The notes under the pieces: model-generated | The model's database searches: none | What the model saw: only the letters and a program-made list of their open reading frames with translations | Told to the model about the DNA's origin: nothing | Shown here: positions 1 through 7,091 of the stretch, in pieces | Layout: each line of letters starts with the position of its first letter | Position numbering within the stretch: the stretch's first letter is position 1 | Program-made: the position numbers and the translations under genes | DNA from: Vibrio sp. 05-20-BW147 | GTDB lineage: Bacteria > Pseudomonadota > Gammaproteobacteria > Enterobacterales > Vibrionaceae | Length of the DNA stretch: 34,724 bases | Assembly (NCBI RefSeq): GCF_013369385.1 | Contig: NZ_SZTO01000027.1 | Span: 1-34,724, forward strand | Direction: 5' to 3'

Positions 1-101
1 ATAGCGCTAATAACAAGGAACATAACATCGATAAGGTCGTGTTTTTGGTTGATGTCCGAGCGAGTATCTTCTACAACAGATAAGTGTTCAATAAGGTTCA
101 A
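1..101 (-). CDS. ISAs1-family transposase, N-terminal fragment
   Basis: Reading the minus strand from a TTG at 101 gives an uninterrupted frame to the window edge. It contains IEHLSVVEDTRSDINQKHD followed by LIDVMFLVISA. This is the pattern of the N-terminal domain of ISAs1 (H-repeat) transposases, which open with a short 'EHL..I.D.R....K.H.L.D'-type segment before the DDE domain. Only 33 codons are present; the catalytic part lies outside the window. No ATG is available in frame, so the start is either TTG (101) or another rare codon. The family call rests on remembered similarity over a short stretch. Confidence 0.7.
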   Translation of the reverse strand, partial: MNLIEHLSVVEDTRSDINQKHDLIDVMFLVISA

Positions 102-170
102 AATGACTGTGCTGCTGAGGGTTTGGCACAATTAGATCATATTTGTTAACAAAGTGCGATCCCGCCCTGG
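1..170 (-). mobile_element. End of an ISAs1-type insertion sequence (partial)
   Basis: The transposase fragment is followed outward by about 70 bases of non-coding DNA. On the minus strand the presumed element tip reads CAGGGCGGGATCGCACTTTG, starting near position 169. A CAGGGC-type tip is typical of ISAs1 elements as I remember them, but the other end and the target duplication are outside the window, so the boundary is approximate. The insertion lies only about 57 bases upstream of the activator site of the CsrB RNA. Confidence 0.5.
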
Positions 171-225
171 GTTAAAAAATCCCTCGCGGTCGCATTGAAT
201 GAATAGAGATATTTGCCACCACACT

Positions 226-243
226 TGTGAGAGATCTCTTACA
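226..243 (+). promoter_or_regulatory. VarA/GacA/UvrY-type upstream activating site for the CsrB RNA
   Basis: The sequence TGTGAG-AGATCT-CTTACA matches the GacA-box consensus TGTAAG-N6-CTTACA with one mismatch, and the whole 18 bases are a near-perfect palindrome. Its centre lies about 170 bases upstream of the inferred CsrB start, similar to the distance of the UvrY site upstream of csrB in E. coli. It is inferred to be the binding site of the VarA response regulator (VarS/VarA system), encoded elsewhere. A half-site TGTAAG follows at 249-254. Confidence 0.75.
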
Positions 244-368
244 AAGGATGTAAGCCTTTTACTTTTTATCGACAAGAGAAAAGAGAAGGGAAATACATAA
301 GCGCATGTATTTATTGAATTAATAAATTAATCCATTAAAACTACAGAAAAAAAAACCTTGTTAGCCAA

Positions 369-397
369 TTGCTGTCCATCCGCAAAAATTCAATACT
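369..397 (+). promoter_or_regulatory. Sigma-70 promoter of the CsrB RNA
   Basis: TTGCTG (369-374) and AATACT (392-397) are separated by 17 bases. The predicted start lies about seven bases downstream, at the GTCAACAGG (404) that resembles the 5' end of E. coli CsrB. The spacing and position agree independently with the RNA boundary. Confidence 0.7.
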
Positions 398-403
398 GTC
401 TTC

Positions 404-693
404 GTCAACAGGATGTTGGCGGGAACAGGAACAAAGCCTAACGGATTGGGTATCTTCAGGATGAAGATTTGATGACTTAGGACGAGTTATCAGCAAGGAA
501 GTGACACTCTGGGATAGAGTTACGCCCGTCAGGATGACAGGCCAGGAAGGACACCGCTAGGAAGGCGATGGACAAAGGATTAGGTTAAAGGATTTAACCA
601 ATATCATGGATAGATGCAGGGAGCACTATCAGTAGCTGGATTGCTGCGAAAGAGAATAGACCCCGCTTGGGAAACCAGGCGGGGTTTTATTTT
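404..693 (+). ncRNA. csrB: CsrB-family small RNA (CsrA antagonist)
   Basis: About 290 bases hold some 19 GGA triplets. Many are shown in hairpin loops as AGGA or CAGGAUG, for example tcttCAGGATgaaga at 453-467 and gtCAGGATgac at 529-539. Each is a potential CsrA-binding site, so the RNA should titrate the translational regulator CsrA. The 5' end GTCAACAGG and the 3' segment GCAGGGAGCA plus AGTAGCTGGATTGCTGCGAA closely resemble E. coli CsrB as I remember it. The RNA ends in a strong terminator. Vibrios carry several such RNAs (CsrB, CsrC, CsrD), so which paralogue this is remains uncertain. The upstream VarA-type site supports control by VarS/VarA. Confidence 0.93.
661..693 (+). terminator. 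Intrinsic terminator of the CsrB RNA
   Basis: A ten-base-pair stem CCCCGCTTGG / CCAGGCGGGG (one G-T pair) closes a GAAA tetraloop and is followed by TTTTATTTT. This fixes the RNA 3' end near 690. Confidence 0.92.
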
Positions 694-1081
694 ATAAGCC
701 CGCCAATAAAATCTCATTTATTAATAACAACCGCCATTTATGCGACACAGATCTCAAGATAGATGGCTGGATGTCTAAATTTCCCTCAATCTAAACCCTA
801 GACATTAAACAAAGTTTTTGATTTCAGCTCTTGACACTTCGATACAGCAAGGGCGTAATAGCGATAGATTTTTTTTGTCTTGACGATGACTTTTTTTCGT
901 TTTCATCAAGTAATAAAAAAAACTAAGGTGCGCACCTCTAAACGATGTGGTGTTCTACCACACTCCTGAATCGTATTAGCGGCGGGTTAACCTATTTATT
1001 AGGCTCATGTCACATCATTTAAACCTGTTCGCTTTATCCTACAATTATTTATAACTGGTACTGACTTACTAAGGAAATGCC
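694..1081 (+). other. Intergenic region and likely structured leader of rimK
   Basis: No gene is seen here. A weak promoter candidate is TTGACA (831-836) with TAATAG at 856-861 (19-base spacing). Two T-rich stretches follow. The 10-base palindrome GGTGCGCACC lies at 927-936, and a hairpin TGTGGT-gttct-ACCACA at 946-962 has outer arms ACGA/TCGT. These would lie in a long untranslated leader. A ribosome site AAGGAA sits seven bases before the rimK ATG. Confidence 0.45.
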
Positions 1082-1987
1082 ATGCGTATTGCTATTCTTT
1101 CTCGTAATGAGAATCTGTATTCCACCATGCGCCTCAAACAGGCTGGTGAAGCACGTGGACATGTGGTCGATGTAATCGACACATTGCACTGCTATATGGA
1201 TATTACGAGTAACAACCCTAAGATCCGCTATAAGGGTGAAGAGTTGCCAGAGTATGATGCCATTATTCCTCGTATCGGTGCGTCCGTGACGTTTTACGGC
1301 ACGGCGGTCGTACGTCAGTTTGAAATGATGGGCACCTTCTGTATTAATGAATCGGTCGCCATCAGTCGCTCTCGTGACAAACTGCGCTCTTTGCAGCTGC
1401 TCTCTCGCAAAGGTATTGGCTTACCGCGTACTGGTTTTGCACACCACCCAGACAATATCCAAGACGTGATCCGCAATGTGGGCGGCGCACCTTTGGTGAT
1501 TAAGTTACTGGAAGGCACGCAAGGCATTGGCGTAGTATTGGCTGAGACCAATAAAGCGGCAGAAAGTGTCATTGAAGCCTTCATGGGTTTAAAAGCTAAC
1601 ATTATGGTACAAGAGTTCATTGAAGAAGCCAAAGGTGCAGACATTCGCTGTTTTGTTGTGGGCAACAAAGTGATTGCCGCGATGAAACGTCAAGCGAAAG
1701 AAGGCGAGTTCCGTTCTAACTTACACCGTGGTGGCAGCGCGCAATTGATTCGTTTAAGCAAAGAAGAGCGCGCAACCGCCATTAATGCGGCGAAAGTGAT
1801 GGGGCTAAACTTGTGTGGTGTTGATATTCTTCAATCTAAAAATGGCCCTGTGGTTATGGAAGTCAACTCTTCTCCTGGCTTAGAAGGCATTGAACAAGCG
1901 ACGAAAAAAGACATCGCTGGAATGATTTACGAATTTATCGAGAAGAACGCCAAACCAAATTCAAACCGTACCAAAGGTAGAGGTTAA
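1082..1987 (+). CDS. rimK: RimK, ribosomal protein S6 glutamate ligase
   Basis: This 301-residue protein is an ATP-grasp ligase that adds glutamate residues to the C-terminus of ribosomal protein S6, in the cytoplasm. It is nearly collinear with E. coli RimK (300 residues): IPRIG near residue 62, the ATP-binding loop GTQGIGVVLAE starting at residue 145, RSNLHRGG near 212, and the metal-binding segment EVNSSPGLEGIE from residue 260. The ATG at 1082 has an AAGGAA ribosome site seven bases upstream. The next gene encodes a RimB-like protease in the same direction after 57 bases, so the two are probably co-transcribed. RimA, found with RimB and RimK in Pseudomonas, is not present here. Confidence 0.96.
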   Translation: MRIAILSRNENLYSTMRLKQAGEARGHVVDVIDTLHCYMDITSNNPKIRYKGEELPEYDAIIPRIGASVTFYGTAVVRQFEMMGTFCINESVAISRSRDKLRSLQLLSRKGIGLPRTGFAHHPDNIQDVIRNVGGAPLVIKLLEGTQGIGVVLAETNKAAESVIEAFMGLKANIMVQEFIEEAKGADIRCFVVGNKVIAAMKRQAKEGEFRSNLHRGGSAQLIRLSKEERATAINAAKVMGLNLCGVDILQSKNGPVVMEVNSSPGLEGIEQATKKDIAGMIYEFIEKNAKPNSNRTKGRG

Positions 1988-2044
1988 TGACGCGGTGGAA
2001 GCCAGACTTCCACTATTCTTAAAATTGCGAAGCACGCTTGGATA

Positions 2045-2479
2045 ATGACTATGACTCAGAAACTGATCATCGGAAATACTGAAGCTGTCTGCTTACCAGA
2101 GTTAGGGATTACTCACCTAGAGACACGTATTGACACTGGCGCGCAGACTTCTTCTCTGCACGTGGATAACTTGATCTGTATAAAGAAGAACGGCAAACAG
2201 TACGTTGAGTTCGATCTTCACCCAGATGTTTACAATCTAGCAAAAACAGTACGCTGTATCGCTAGATTGAAAGGCAATAGAAAGGTCAAATCATCAAACG
2301 GCACGTATGAACATCGCTGTGTGATCACAACGACTCTTCGTCTCGCTGATCAAGAGTGGCCAATTGACATTACCTTGAGTAATCGCCAAGACATGACTTA
2401 CATGATGCTGTTGGGCCGCCAAGGCATGGCTGATCGCGTATTGGTTGACCCAAGCCAGTCACACATTTTGGCCAACTAA
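2045..2479 (+). CDS. RimB-like retropepsin-type protease (PF05618)
   Basis: This 144-residue protein has the single aspartic-protease motif DTGAQTSSLH (catalytic Asp at residue 30) and a later LGRQGM segment. That is the layout of the family labelled ATP-dependent zinc protease but structurally related to retropepsins, which acts as a homodimer with one Asp from each subunit. In Pseudomonas a member (RimB) is encoded with RimK and trims glutamates from modified S6; the same role is inferred here from adjacency. Two ATGs, at 2045 and 2051, are possible and neither has a strong ribosome site. No signal peptide is seen, so a cytoplasmic location fits. Confidence 0.85.
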   Translation: MTMTQKLIIGNTEAVCLPELGITHLETRIDTGAQTSSLHVDNLICIKKNGKQYVEFDLHPDVYNLAKTVRCIARLKGNRKVKSSNGTYEHRCVITTTLRLADQEWPIDITLSNRQDMTYMMLLGRQGMADRVLVDPSQSHILAN

Positions 2480-2501
2480 CGAGATTTGTTATCTCATTCC
2501 A

Positions 2502-2527
2502 CGGAGAGCTTCGGCTCTCCGTTTTTA
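2502..2527 (+). terminator. Terminator of the rimK unit
   Basis: The stem CGGAGAGC / GCTCTCCG closes a TTCG tetraloop and is followed by TTTTTATT. It sits between the rimK pair and the convergent MBL gene. Confidence 0.9.
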
Positions 2528-3310
2528 TTAGCTCTTTTTCCAAAGGGAACGCCACAAACCACGTAGCTTGATTTTTGTCACTCGCCAGTGAGTCACAGGA
2601 CGCTGAGGGGTGGTGTCTAAAATATGCTGGTACGCGGCAAGATCAAACTTACGCTCTCCGCCATGCGCCAACAGCAAGGTTGTCGGCTGCATGTGAAAAA
2701 CTCGTTCTAATGAAGCGCGATATTTGTTGGGATGGAAAATGGGAAATGGCGCGATGAGTTTTCTTTTCACTTCAACCATCAAATCCGCCACATACAGAAT
2801 CCCCTTTTCTGCATGATACACCGACAAATCTCGATCGGTATGACCGGGCGTTTCAAGCACAACCCACTCAGGAAACTCCGGAATGCATTCACCATCATTG
2901 AGCTTATAATCCGGATTTAACGCTCGTGAATACCATAGATTGCGCCACGGTTTTTTTAACCGATTTGCCATCCACGCTGCCAACAGCAAGTCAGTCAGAT
3001 GCATCAACCAGCCATCAACACCATGATACCAATCGAGATCTCGATTTGCCGCCACGACTTGGCATCCCGTCAACTGACGTAATCGATGCGCACCACCAGC
3101 ATGATCTGGATGCATGTGTGTCACCACAACCACTTTCAAATCACAAAAAGAGCGCCCTAAGTCCTGTTCAATGAAACGGCGCAGATAAGGAACATCCGCT
3201 CGACTTGCACCGTCAAGCAGCAGCAGTTTGTCCGCGTACTCCGCCAAGTACATGATTTGGATATAGCCGTTAATCGTATGTAATTGCACAAAATATCCTT
3301 TTTGTTGCAT
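2528..3310 (-). CDS. MBL-fold metallo-hydrolase
   Basis: This 260-residue protein has the full metallo-beta-lactamase-fold metal set: THMHPDHAGG (His65, His67, Asp69, His70), GHTDRD (His157), YVADLM (Asp176) and AHGG (His216). It should bind two metal ions and hydrolyse an unknown substrate. It has no signal peptide, so it is probably cytoplasmic. Length and motifs fit the broad glyoxalase-II/lactonase-like group, but nothing here fixes the substrate. The ATG at 3310 has an AGG ribosome site six bases upstream. The basic tail (KIKLRGLWRSLWKKS) is unusual. The gene stands alone between the rimK unit and the divergent copper operon. Confidence 0.88.
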   Translation of the reverse strand: MQQKGYFVQLHTINGYIQIMYLAEYADKLLLLDGASRADVPYLRRFIEQDLGRSFCDLKVVVVTHMHPDHAGGAHRLRQLTGCQVVAANRDLDWYHGVDGWLMHLTDLLLAAWMANRLKKPWRNLWYSRALNPDYKLNDGECIPEFPEWVVLETPGHTDRDLSVYHAEKGILYVADLMVEVKRKLIAPFPIFHPNKYRASLERVFHMQPTTLLLAHGGERKFDLAAYQHILDTTPQRPVTHWRVTKIKLRGLWRSLWKKS

Positions 3311-3442
3311 TCGCGCCTGTTTACAGCGCTGATAAGGCTCTTTCCTTAAGCTTCTGGTCTGACCAATAAGTTAGCAGCAAAACCGTGGCACGTCTGCACT
3401 GGTTCACAAACCCTGTGATATCAAACTTTAAGTAATCTACGC

Positions 3443-3473
3443 TTGACCTTACCCTAGGGTAAAGCTTTAGAGT
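3443..3473 (+). promoter_or_regulatory. MerR/CueR-type metal-responsive promoter of the copper operon
   Basis: The -35 TTGACC (3443-3448) and -10 TAGAGT (3468-3473) are 19 bases apart, the over-long spacing that MerR-family activators correct by distorting DNA. The spacer contains a perfect 14-base palindrome TTACCCTAGGGTAA (3449-3462), and the overall look (TTGACCTTACCC..GGGTAAAG) is like CueR-regulated copper promoters. No merR/cueR gene is in the window, so a regulator encoded elsewhere is inferred. Predicted start about 3480. Confidence 0.8.
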
Positions 3474-3502
3474 GACGCTAAGTTTTTCATTAAAGGCACG
3501 AC

Positions 3503-3910
3503 ATGCGTTTCTCTTCTCTTCGCATATTCTGGATAACCTTTATCAGCATGTTCGCCATGCTGAGCTCAAGTTTTGCCTCCAGCGCGCCTTTAATGACTTT
3601 TCAAATGCTAAGCGCAGTGCAGTCTCCAAGCACAATGACATCCGGCTGCGATATGAGCGTGAAGATGGTCGATCCCCACGCGATGCACTCCGGAAGCCAT
3701 CAATCGGCTAAGACGCCAACCAACCACTGCGCCACAGACGCCCCATCGATACACAGTTGCTGTACTGCTGCTTGTGTCAGTGTCTTTGCGTTTTTGCCTC
3801 AAACTGCGCACTCCTTACCTGTCTCTTACCACATGGCGCTGATCCCTCGTGAATCAACCGCTTGGTCTATTGAAAGACAGCAATCTCTCTATCGCCCCCC
3901 AATAGCGTAA
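3503..3910 (+). CDS. Small secreted Cys/His-rich protein heading the copper operon
   Basis: This 135-residue product has an N-terminal hydrophobic signal-like segment (about residues 5-27, ending FASSAP). A region rich in Met, His and Cys follows: CDMSVKMVDPHAMHSGSH, then HCATDAPSIHSCCTAAC. The Cys/His spacing suggests soft-metal binding in the periplasm or at the membrane. It is the first gene after the MerR-type promoter and precedes the TolC-family gene. An AAAGG ribosome site lies about eight bases before the ATG at 3503. It resembles the loosely defined CopL/DUF2946-like small proteins seen with copper genes, but I do not recognise a named family with confidence. Confidence 0.7.
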   Translation: MRFSSLRIFWITFISMFAMLSSSFASSAPLMTFQMLSAVQSPSTMTSGCDMSVKMVDPHAMHSGSHQSAKTPTNHCATDAPSIHSCCTAACVSVFAFLPQTAHSLPVSYHMALIPRESTAWSIERQQSLYRPPIA

Positions 3911-3936
3911 TCCGATCATCAATATGTCGTATCACA

Positions 3937-3983
3937 AGCTCTAACGAGCTGTGGTGTGTATTTTCACGTCGCTTTTTGACGTG
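3937..3983 (+). other. Two small hairpins between the Cys/His gene and the TolC-family gene
   Basis: AGCTC-taac-GAGCT (3937-3950) and CACGTC-gcttttt-GACGTG (3965-3983) lie in the 90-base gap. Neither has a following T-run, so they look more like mRNA-processing or partial attenuation structures than terminators. Confidence 0.45.
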
Positions 3984-4000
3984 CAGATTGGATTATAAAA

Positions 4001-5368
4001 ATGAAACCAAGCTTATTGGCGCTGTGTATCAGCGTTTCCGCTCTGGCTGCAACTCCAGTGATGGCGCAGTCTTCAACTGCTACATCTGGTCAGTTGCTCT
4101 CACAGAGCGATCCTTTAACCCTGCTGATTGAACAGGCTCTGGCGAATGACGCCAGCCGCAAGCAGATTTTTGCCCAATCACAAGCCATGCGAGAAAGCGG
4201 CGTTGCAGCCTCTACCTTGATGGATCCCAAACTGAAAGTGGGCTTTGGTGGTTTACCTGTCGATAGCTTTAAGTTCGACGAAGACCCCATGACCAACATT
4301 TCTGTCGGCCTAATGCAGCAATTTGAACGTGGTTCTACTCTTGAGTTGCAAAGTAAAAAGGCATCACAACAAGCAGATGGCATGGCTTTGCAAGTGGCAG
4401 CGCGAGAGCGCGAAGTAGCTAATGGCATCACCCAACTCTGGCTGGAGCTCGGCTATCAACAGCAAGCAGAGCGCGTTCTGCTTGAAAATCAGCGCTTAAT
4501 GCGTGAGCTAGAAAGTTTCATTAGCACCAACTATTCGATTGGTAAGAGTGAAGCCCAGGACCTGCTCAATGCACAGTTGCAAGTCAGCCAATTAGAAGAA
4601 AAGCTGCAAGCCAACCAGCAGATGCAACGCCGCATTCTGTCACAAATGTCTGAATGGCTCGGCAGCGAATGGCTGTATCAACAACGCGATCTCAAAGCGA
4701 GTAACCAACTCAATTGGGATACGTTAGAGCATTTATTGTCGGCGTCATCCACGACTCAGCACTTCGCCCTATTGGCCCAACATCCGATGGTGCAAATGGC
4801 CAATGCCAATATTGCGGTCAGCCAAACGCAAGTAGAGCTCGCCGAGCAATCTTATACCCCTCAATTTGGTGTCGAAGTGATGTATGCCTATCGCCAAGCC
4901 AACAATATGAAGGGGGAACCCGCCTCCGATCTGGTTAGCGCGTATCTCACGATGGATATCCCACTGTTTACCGGAAATCGTCAAGACCGAGCGCACGCTG
5001 CGGCCCAATATCAAGTGGGTGCGGCTCAATCGCAAAAAGATCTCCTCCTGGCACAGATGAACGCCAAAGTGAACGCGTTATTGGTGGATAGAAGCAATCT
5101 CGAACAGCGCCTTGAACGCTACCAAAATACCTTACTTGAACAAGCCAAAGCGCGCACCAAAGCCGTTGAGCGGGGCTACCAAAACAGCACTGCACAATTT
5201 AACGACGTGATCGCTGCTACCAGAGATGAATTGGCAGTGGAGTTGGAGTCGCAGCGCCTTCTCACCGACCTCAATCAAGTGAACAGTAATCTTGCGATGT
5301 TGCTTGGCGGCTTCACCTATGCCGTCACCCAACCCGAACTCGCTGATATTGACGTGAACCGTCGCTAA
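4001..5368 (+). CDS. TolC-family outer-membrane channel of the Cus-type efflux system
   Basis: This 455-residue protein begins with a clear signal peptide (cleavage likely after PVMA-Q, about residue 22). The rest is the helical, Gln/Ala/Leu-rich pattern of outer-membrane efflux proteins with two internal repeats; examples are ANGITQLWLELGYQQQAERV and ANANIAVSQTQVELAEQSY. It should form the trimeric exit duct for the CusBA-like pump encoded immediately downstream. Unlike E. coli CusC there is no lipobox cysteine after the signal peptide, so it is not expected to be a lipoprotein. GGA lies eight bases before the ATG. Only 19 bases separate its stop from the adaptor gene, consistent with one operon. 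Confidence 0.9.
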   Translation: MKPSLLALCISVSALAATPVMAQSSTATSGQLLSQSDPLTLLIEQALANDASRKQIFAQSQAMRESGVAASTLMDPKLKVGFGGLPVDSFKFDEDPMTNISVGLMQQFERGSTLELQSKKASQQADGMALQVAAREREVANGITQLWLELGYQQQAERVLLENQRLMRELESFISTNYSIGKSEAQDLLNAQLQVSQLEEKLQANQQMQRRILSQMSEWLGSEWLYQQRDLKASNQLNWDTLEHLLSASSTTQHFALLAQHPMVQMANANIAVSQTQVELAEQSYTPQFGVEVMYAYRQANNMKGEPASDLVSAYLTMDIPLFTGNRQDRAHAAAQYQVGAAQSQKDLLLAQMNAKVNALLVDRSNLEQRLERYQNTLLEQAKARTKAVERGYQNSTAQFNDVIAATRDELAVELESQRLLTDLNQVNSNLAMLLGGFTYAVTQPELADIDVNRR

Positions 5369-5387
5369 TTTGCCAAGGAATTACAGA

Positions 5388-7091
5388 ATGAAATCACTAC
5401 AAATCGCAACGGTTGCCCTACTGATTGGCGGTGCACTCGGTTTTACGGCTAACCAATATTTCAATGGGCATGACATGAGTGCCATGGCTGCTACCGACAG
5501 CAAAGCAAGTAATGAGCCACTGTATTGGGTTGCGCCAATGGACCCAAATTACAAACGCGATAAACCCGGCAAGTCACCTATGGGTATGGATCTCATTCCC
5601 GTCTATGCCGACGATCTCGCTGGGGCAAACGACAAGCCCGGAACGGTGAAGATCGACCCTTCAGTTGAAAACAACCTAGGGGTAAAAACGGCCGCAGTCG
5701 AACTGGCCAAGCTATCACCACGCATCGAAACCGTAGGTTACATAGCGTTTGACGAAAGTCAGCTGTGGCAGACCAACGTGCGCGTGTCCGGTTGGGTGGA
5801 AAAACTGTATATCAACGCCGTGGGTGAGCAGGTGAAAAAGGGCGAGGTTCTCTTTACCCTCTACTCTCCTGAACTGGTCAAAGCGCAAGAAGAGCTGCTC
5901 AATGCCAAACGCACTGGCCGTGATGGGCTGGTTAAAGGCGCGACAGAGCGATTACTTTCTTTGGGCGTCGACCGCGAACAGATCAACCAAGTGATTCGTC
6001 GCGGTAAAGCATCACAAACCATCGAGATCAAAGCGCTCGCCAATGGTGTTATCGCCAGTCTCAACATTCGCGAGGGTGGCTATTTATCACCCGCCCAAGC
6101 GGTCATCAGTGCTGGCCCTCTCAATGAAGTGTGGGTAGATGCGGAAGTGTTCGAGCGACAAGCACACTGGTTAACTAATGGTAGCCAAGCGAGCATGACG
6201 TTGGATGCACTGCCCGGCAAAGCTTGGCAAGGTGAGGTCGACTACGTTTACCCAATTCTTGATCCGAAAACACGCACGTTACGCATGCGTCTTAAGTTTG
6301 CCAACCCAAATGGCGAACTCAAACCAAACATGTTCGCCAACATTACCTTGCAGCCCGTCAGCGACTCCGAAGTGCTCACCGTACCAAAATCTTCGGTGAT
6401 CCGCTCAGGTGGTATGACGCGTGTGGTTTTGGCGGAAGGTGAAGGTAAATACCGCTCAGCACGCATCGAAACCGGCCGAGAAGCCGATGACAAAGTGGAA
6501 GTGCTCCAAGGCTTAAACCAGGGGGATCGCATTGTCACCTCTGCGCACTTTATGCTTGATTCGGAATCGAGCCAAAGCGCTGATCTCTCTCGTATTAATG
6601 GTGTTGAGGCGCCAGCAGAAACCGCGTGGGCCAAAGGTGAAATCACCGATCTTATGGCCGATCACGGCATGTTAACCATTAACCACCAGCCTGTACCAGA
6701 GTGGAACTGGCCCGGCATGACGATGAATTTCAACGCCGCGCAAGGGGTCGATTTAACGGGCCTTGCCAAAGGAGAAGCCATCGAATTCGAAATGCAAAAA
6801 ACCGACGACGGCCAATACCAAATCGTCGCTATCAAGGCAGACAACAGCGTCATTGCGTCTGAAGTTTGGCTCAGTGGGGATATCTCCATGTTGATGGCGG
6901 ATTTTGGCATGGTCACGCTGAGTCACCTTCCCGTTACAGAGTGGAACTGGCAAGCAGGCGAAATCAACTTCTCAGTGAGTGATGAAATCAACTTGTCGGG
7001 GTTTGAGGAGGGGCAAAAAGTGCGCTTTCTAGTCGCCAAAGAAGGCTCTGACTACCAGTTGAAACAACTTGAAGTGATGGGAGGTCAATAA
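5388..7091 (+). CDS. cusB: CusB-like adaptor fused to two C-terminal CusF domains
   Basis: This 567-residue periplasmic adaptor links the inner-membrane pump to the TolC channel. A signal-anchor lies at residues 1-22. A heavy-metal-binding YHS-like segment (YWVAPMDP..KSPMGMDLIPVY, about 46-73) follows, then the barrel-sandwich and beta-barrel parts of an RND adaptor to about 400. Two CusF-type domains complete it. The first keeps the Cu/Ag ligands His433, Trp441, Met444 and Met446 in the exact spacing of E. coli CusF. The second keeps His513 and Trp521 but has Gly524 and Ile526 in place of the methionines. The ATG at 5388 has AAGGAA upstream; an in-frame TTG at 5370 overlaps that site and is rejected. 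The stop overlaps the cusA start by one base. Confidence 0.93.
   Translation: MKSLQIATVALLIGGALGFTANQYFNGHDMSAMAATDSKASNEPLYWVAPMDPNYKRDKPGKSPMGMDLIPVYADDLAGANDKPGTVKIDPSVENNLGVKTAAVELAKLSPRIETVGYIAFDESQLWQTNVRVSGWVEKLYINAVGEQVKKGEVLFTLYSPELVKAQEELLNAKRTGRDGLVKGATERLLSLGVDREQINQVIRRGKASQTIEIKALANGVIASLNIREGGYLSPAQAVISAGPLNEVWVDAEVFERQAHWLTNGSQASMTLDALPGKAWQGEVDYVYPILDPKTRTLRMRLKFANPNGELKPNMFANITLQPVSDSEVLTVPKSSVIRSGGMTRVVLAEGEGKYRSARIETGREADDKVEVLQGLNQGDRIVTSAHFMLDSESSQSADLSRINGVEAPAETAWAKGEITDLMADHGMLTINHQPVPEWNWPGMTMNFNAAQGVDLTGLAKGEAIEFEMQKTDDGQYQIVAIKADNSVIASEVWLSGDISMLMADFGMVTLSHLPVTEWNWQAGEINFSVSDEINLSGFEEGQKVRFLVAKEGSDYQLKQLEVMGGQ

Noticed and set aside
1315..1668. Reverse-strand open frame within rimK
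   Set aside because: It is antisense to a clear RimK, has no family resemblance and no ribosome site.
2926..3174. 82-codon plus-strand frame opposite the MBL gene
   Set aside because: It is the shadow of a well-supported metallo-hydrolase with full metal motif.
5370..5387. TTG start of the CusB adaptor
   Set aside because: It overlaps the AAGGAA ribosome site of the ATG at 5388 and would precede the signal-anchor.
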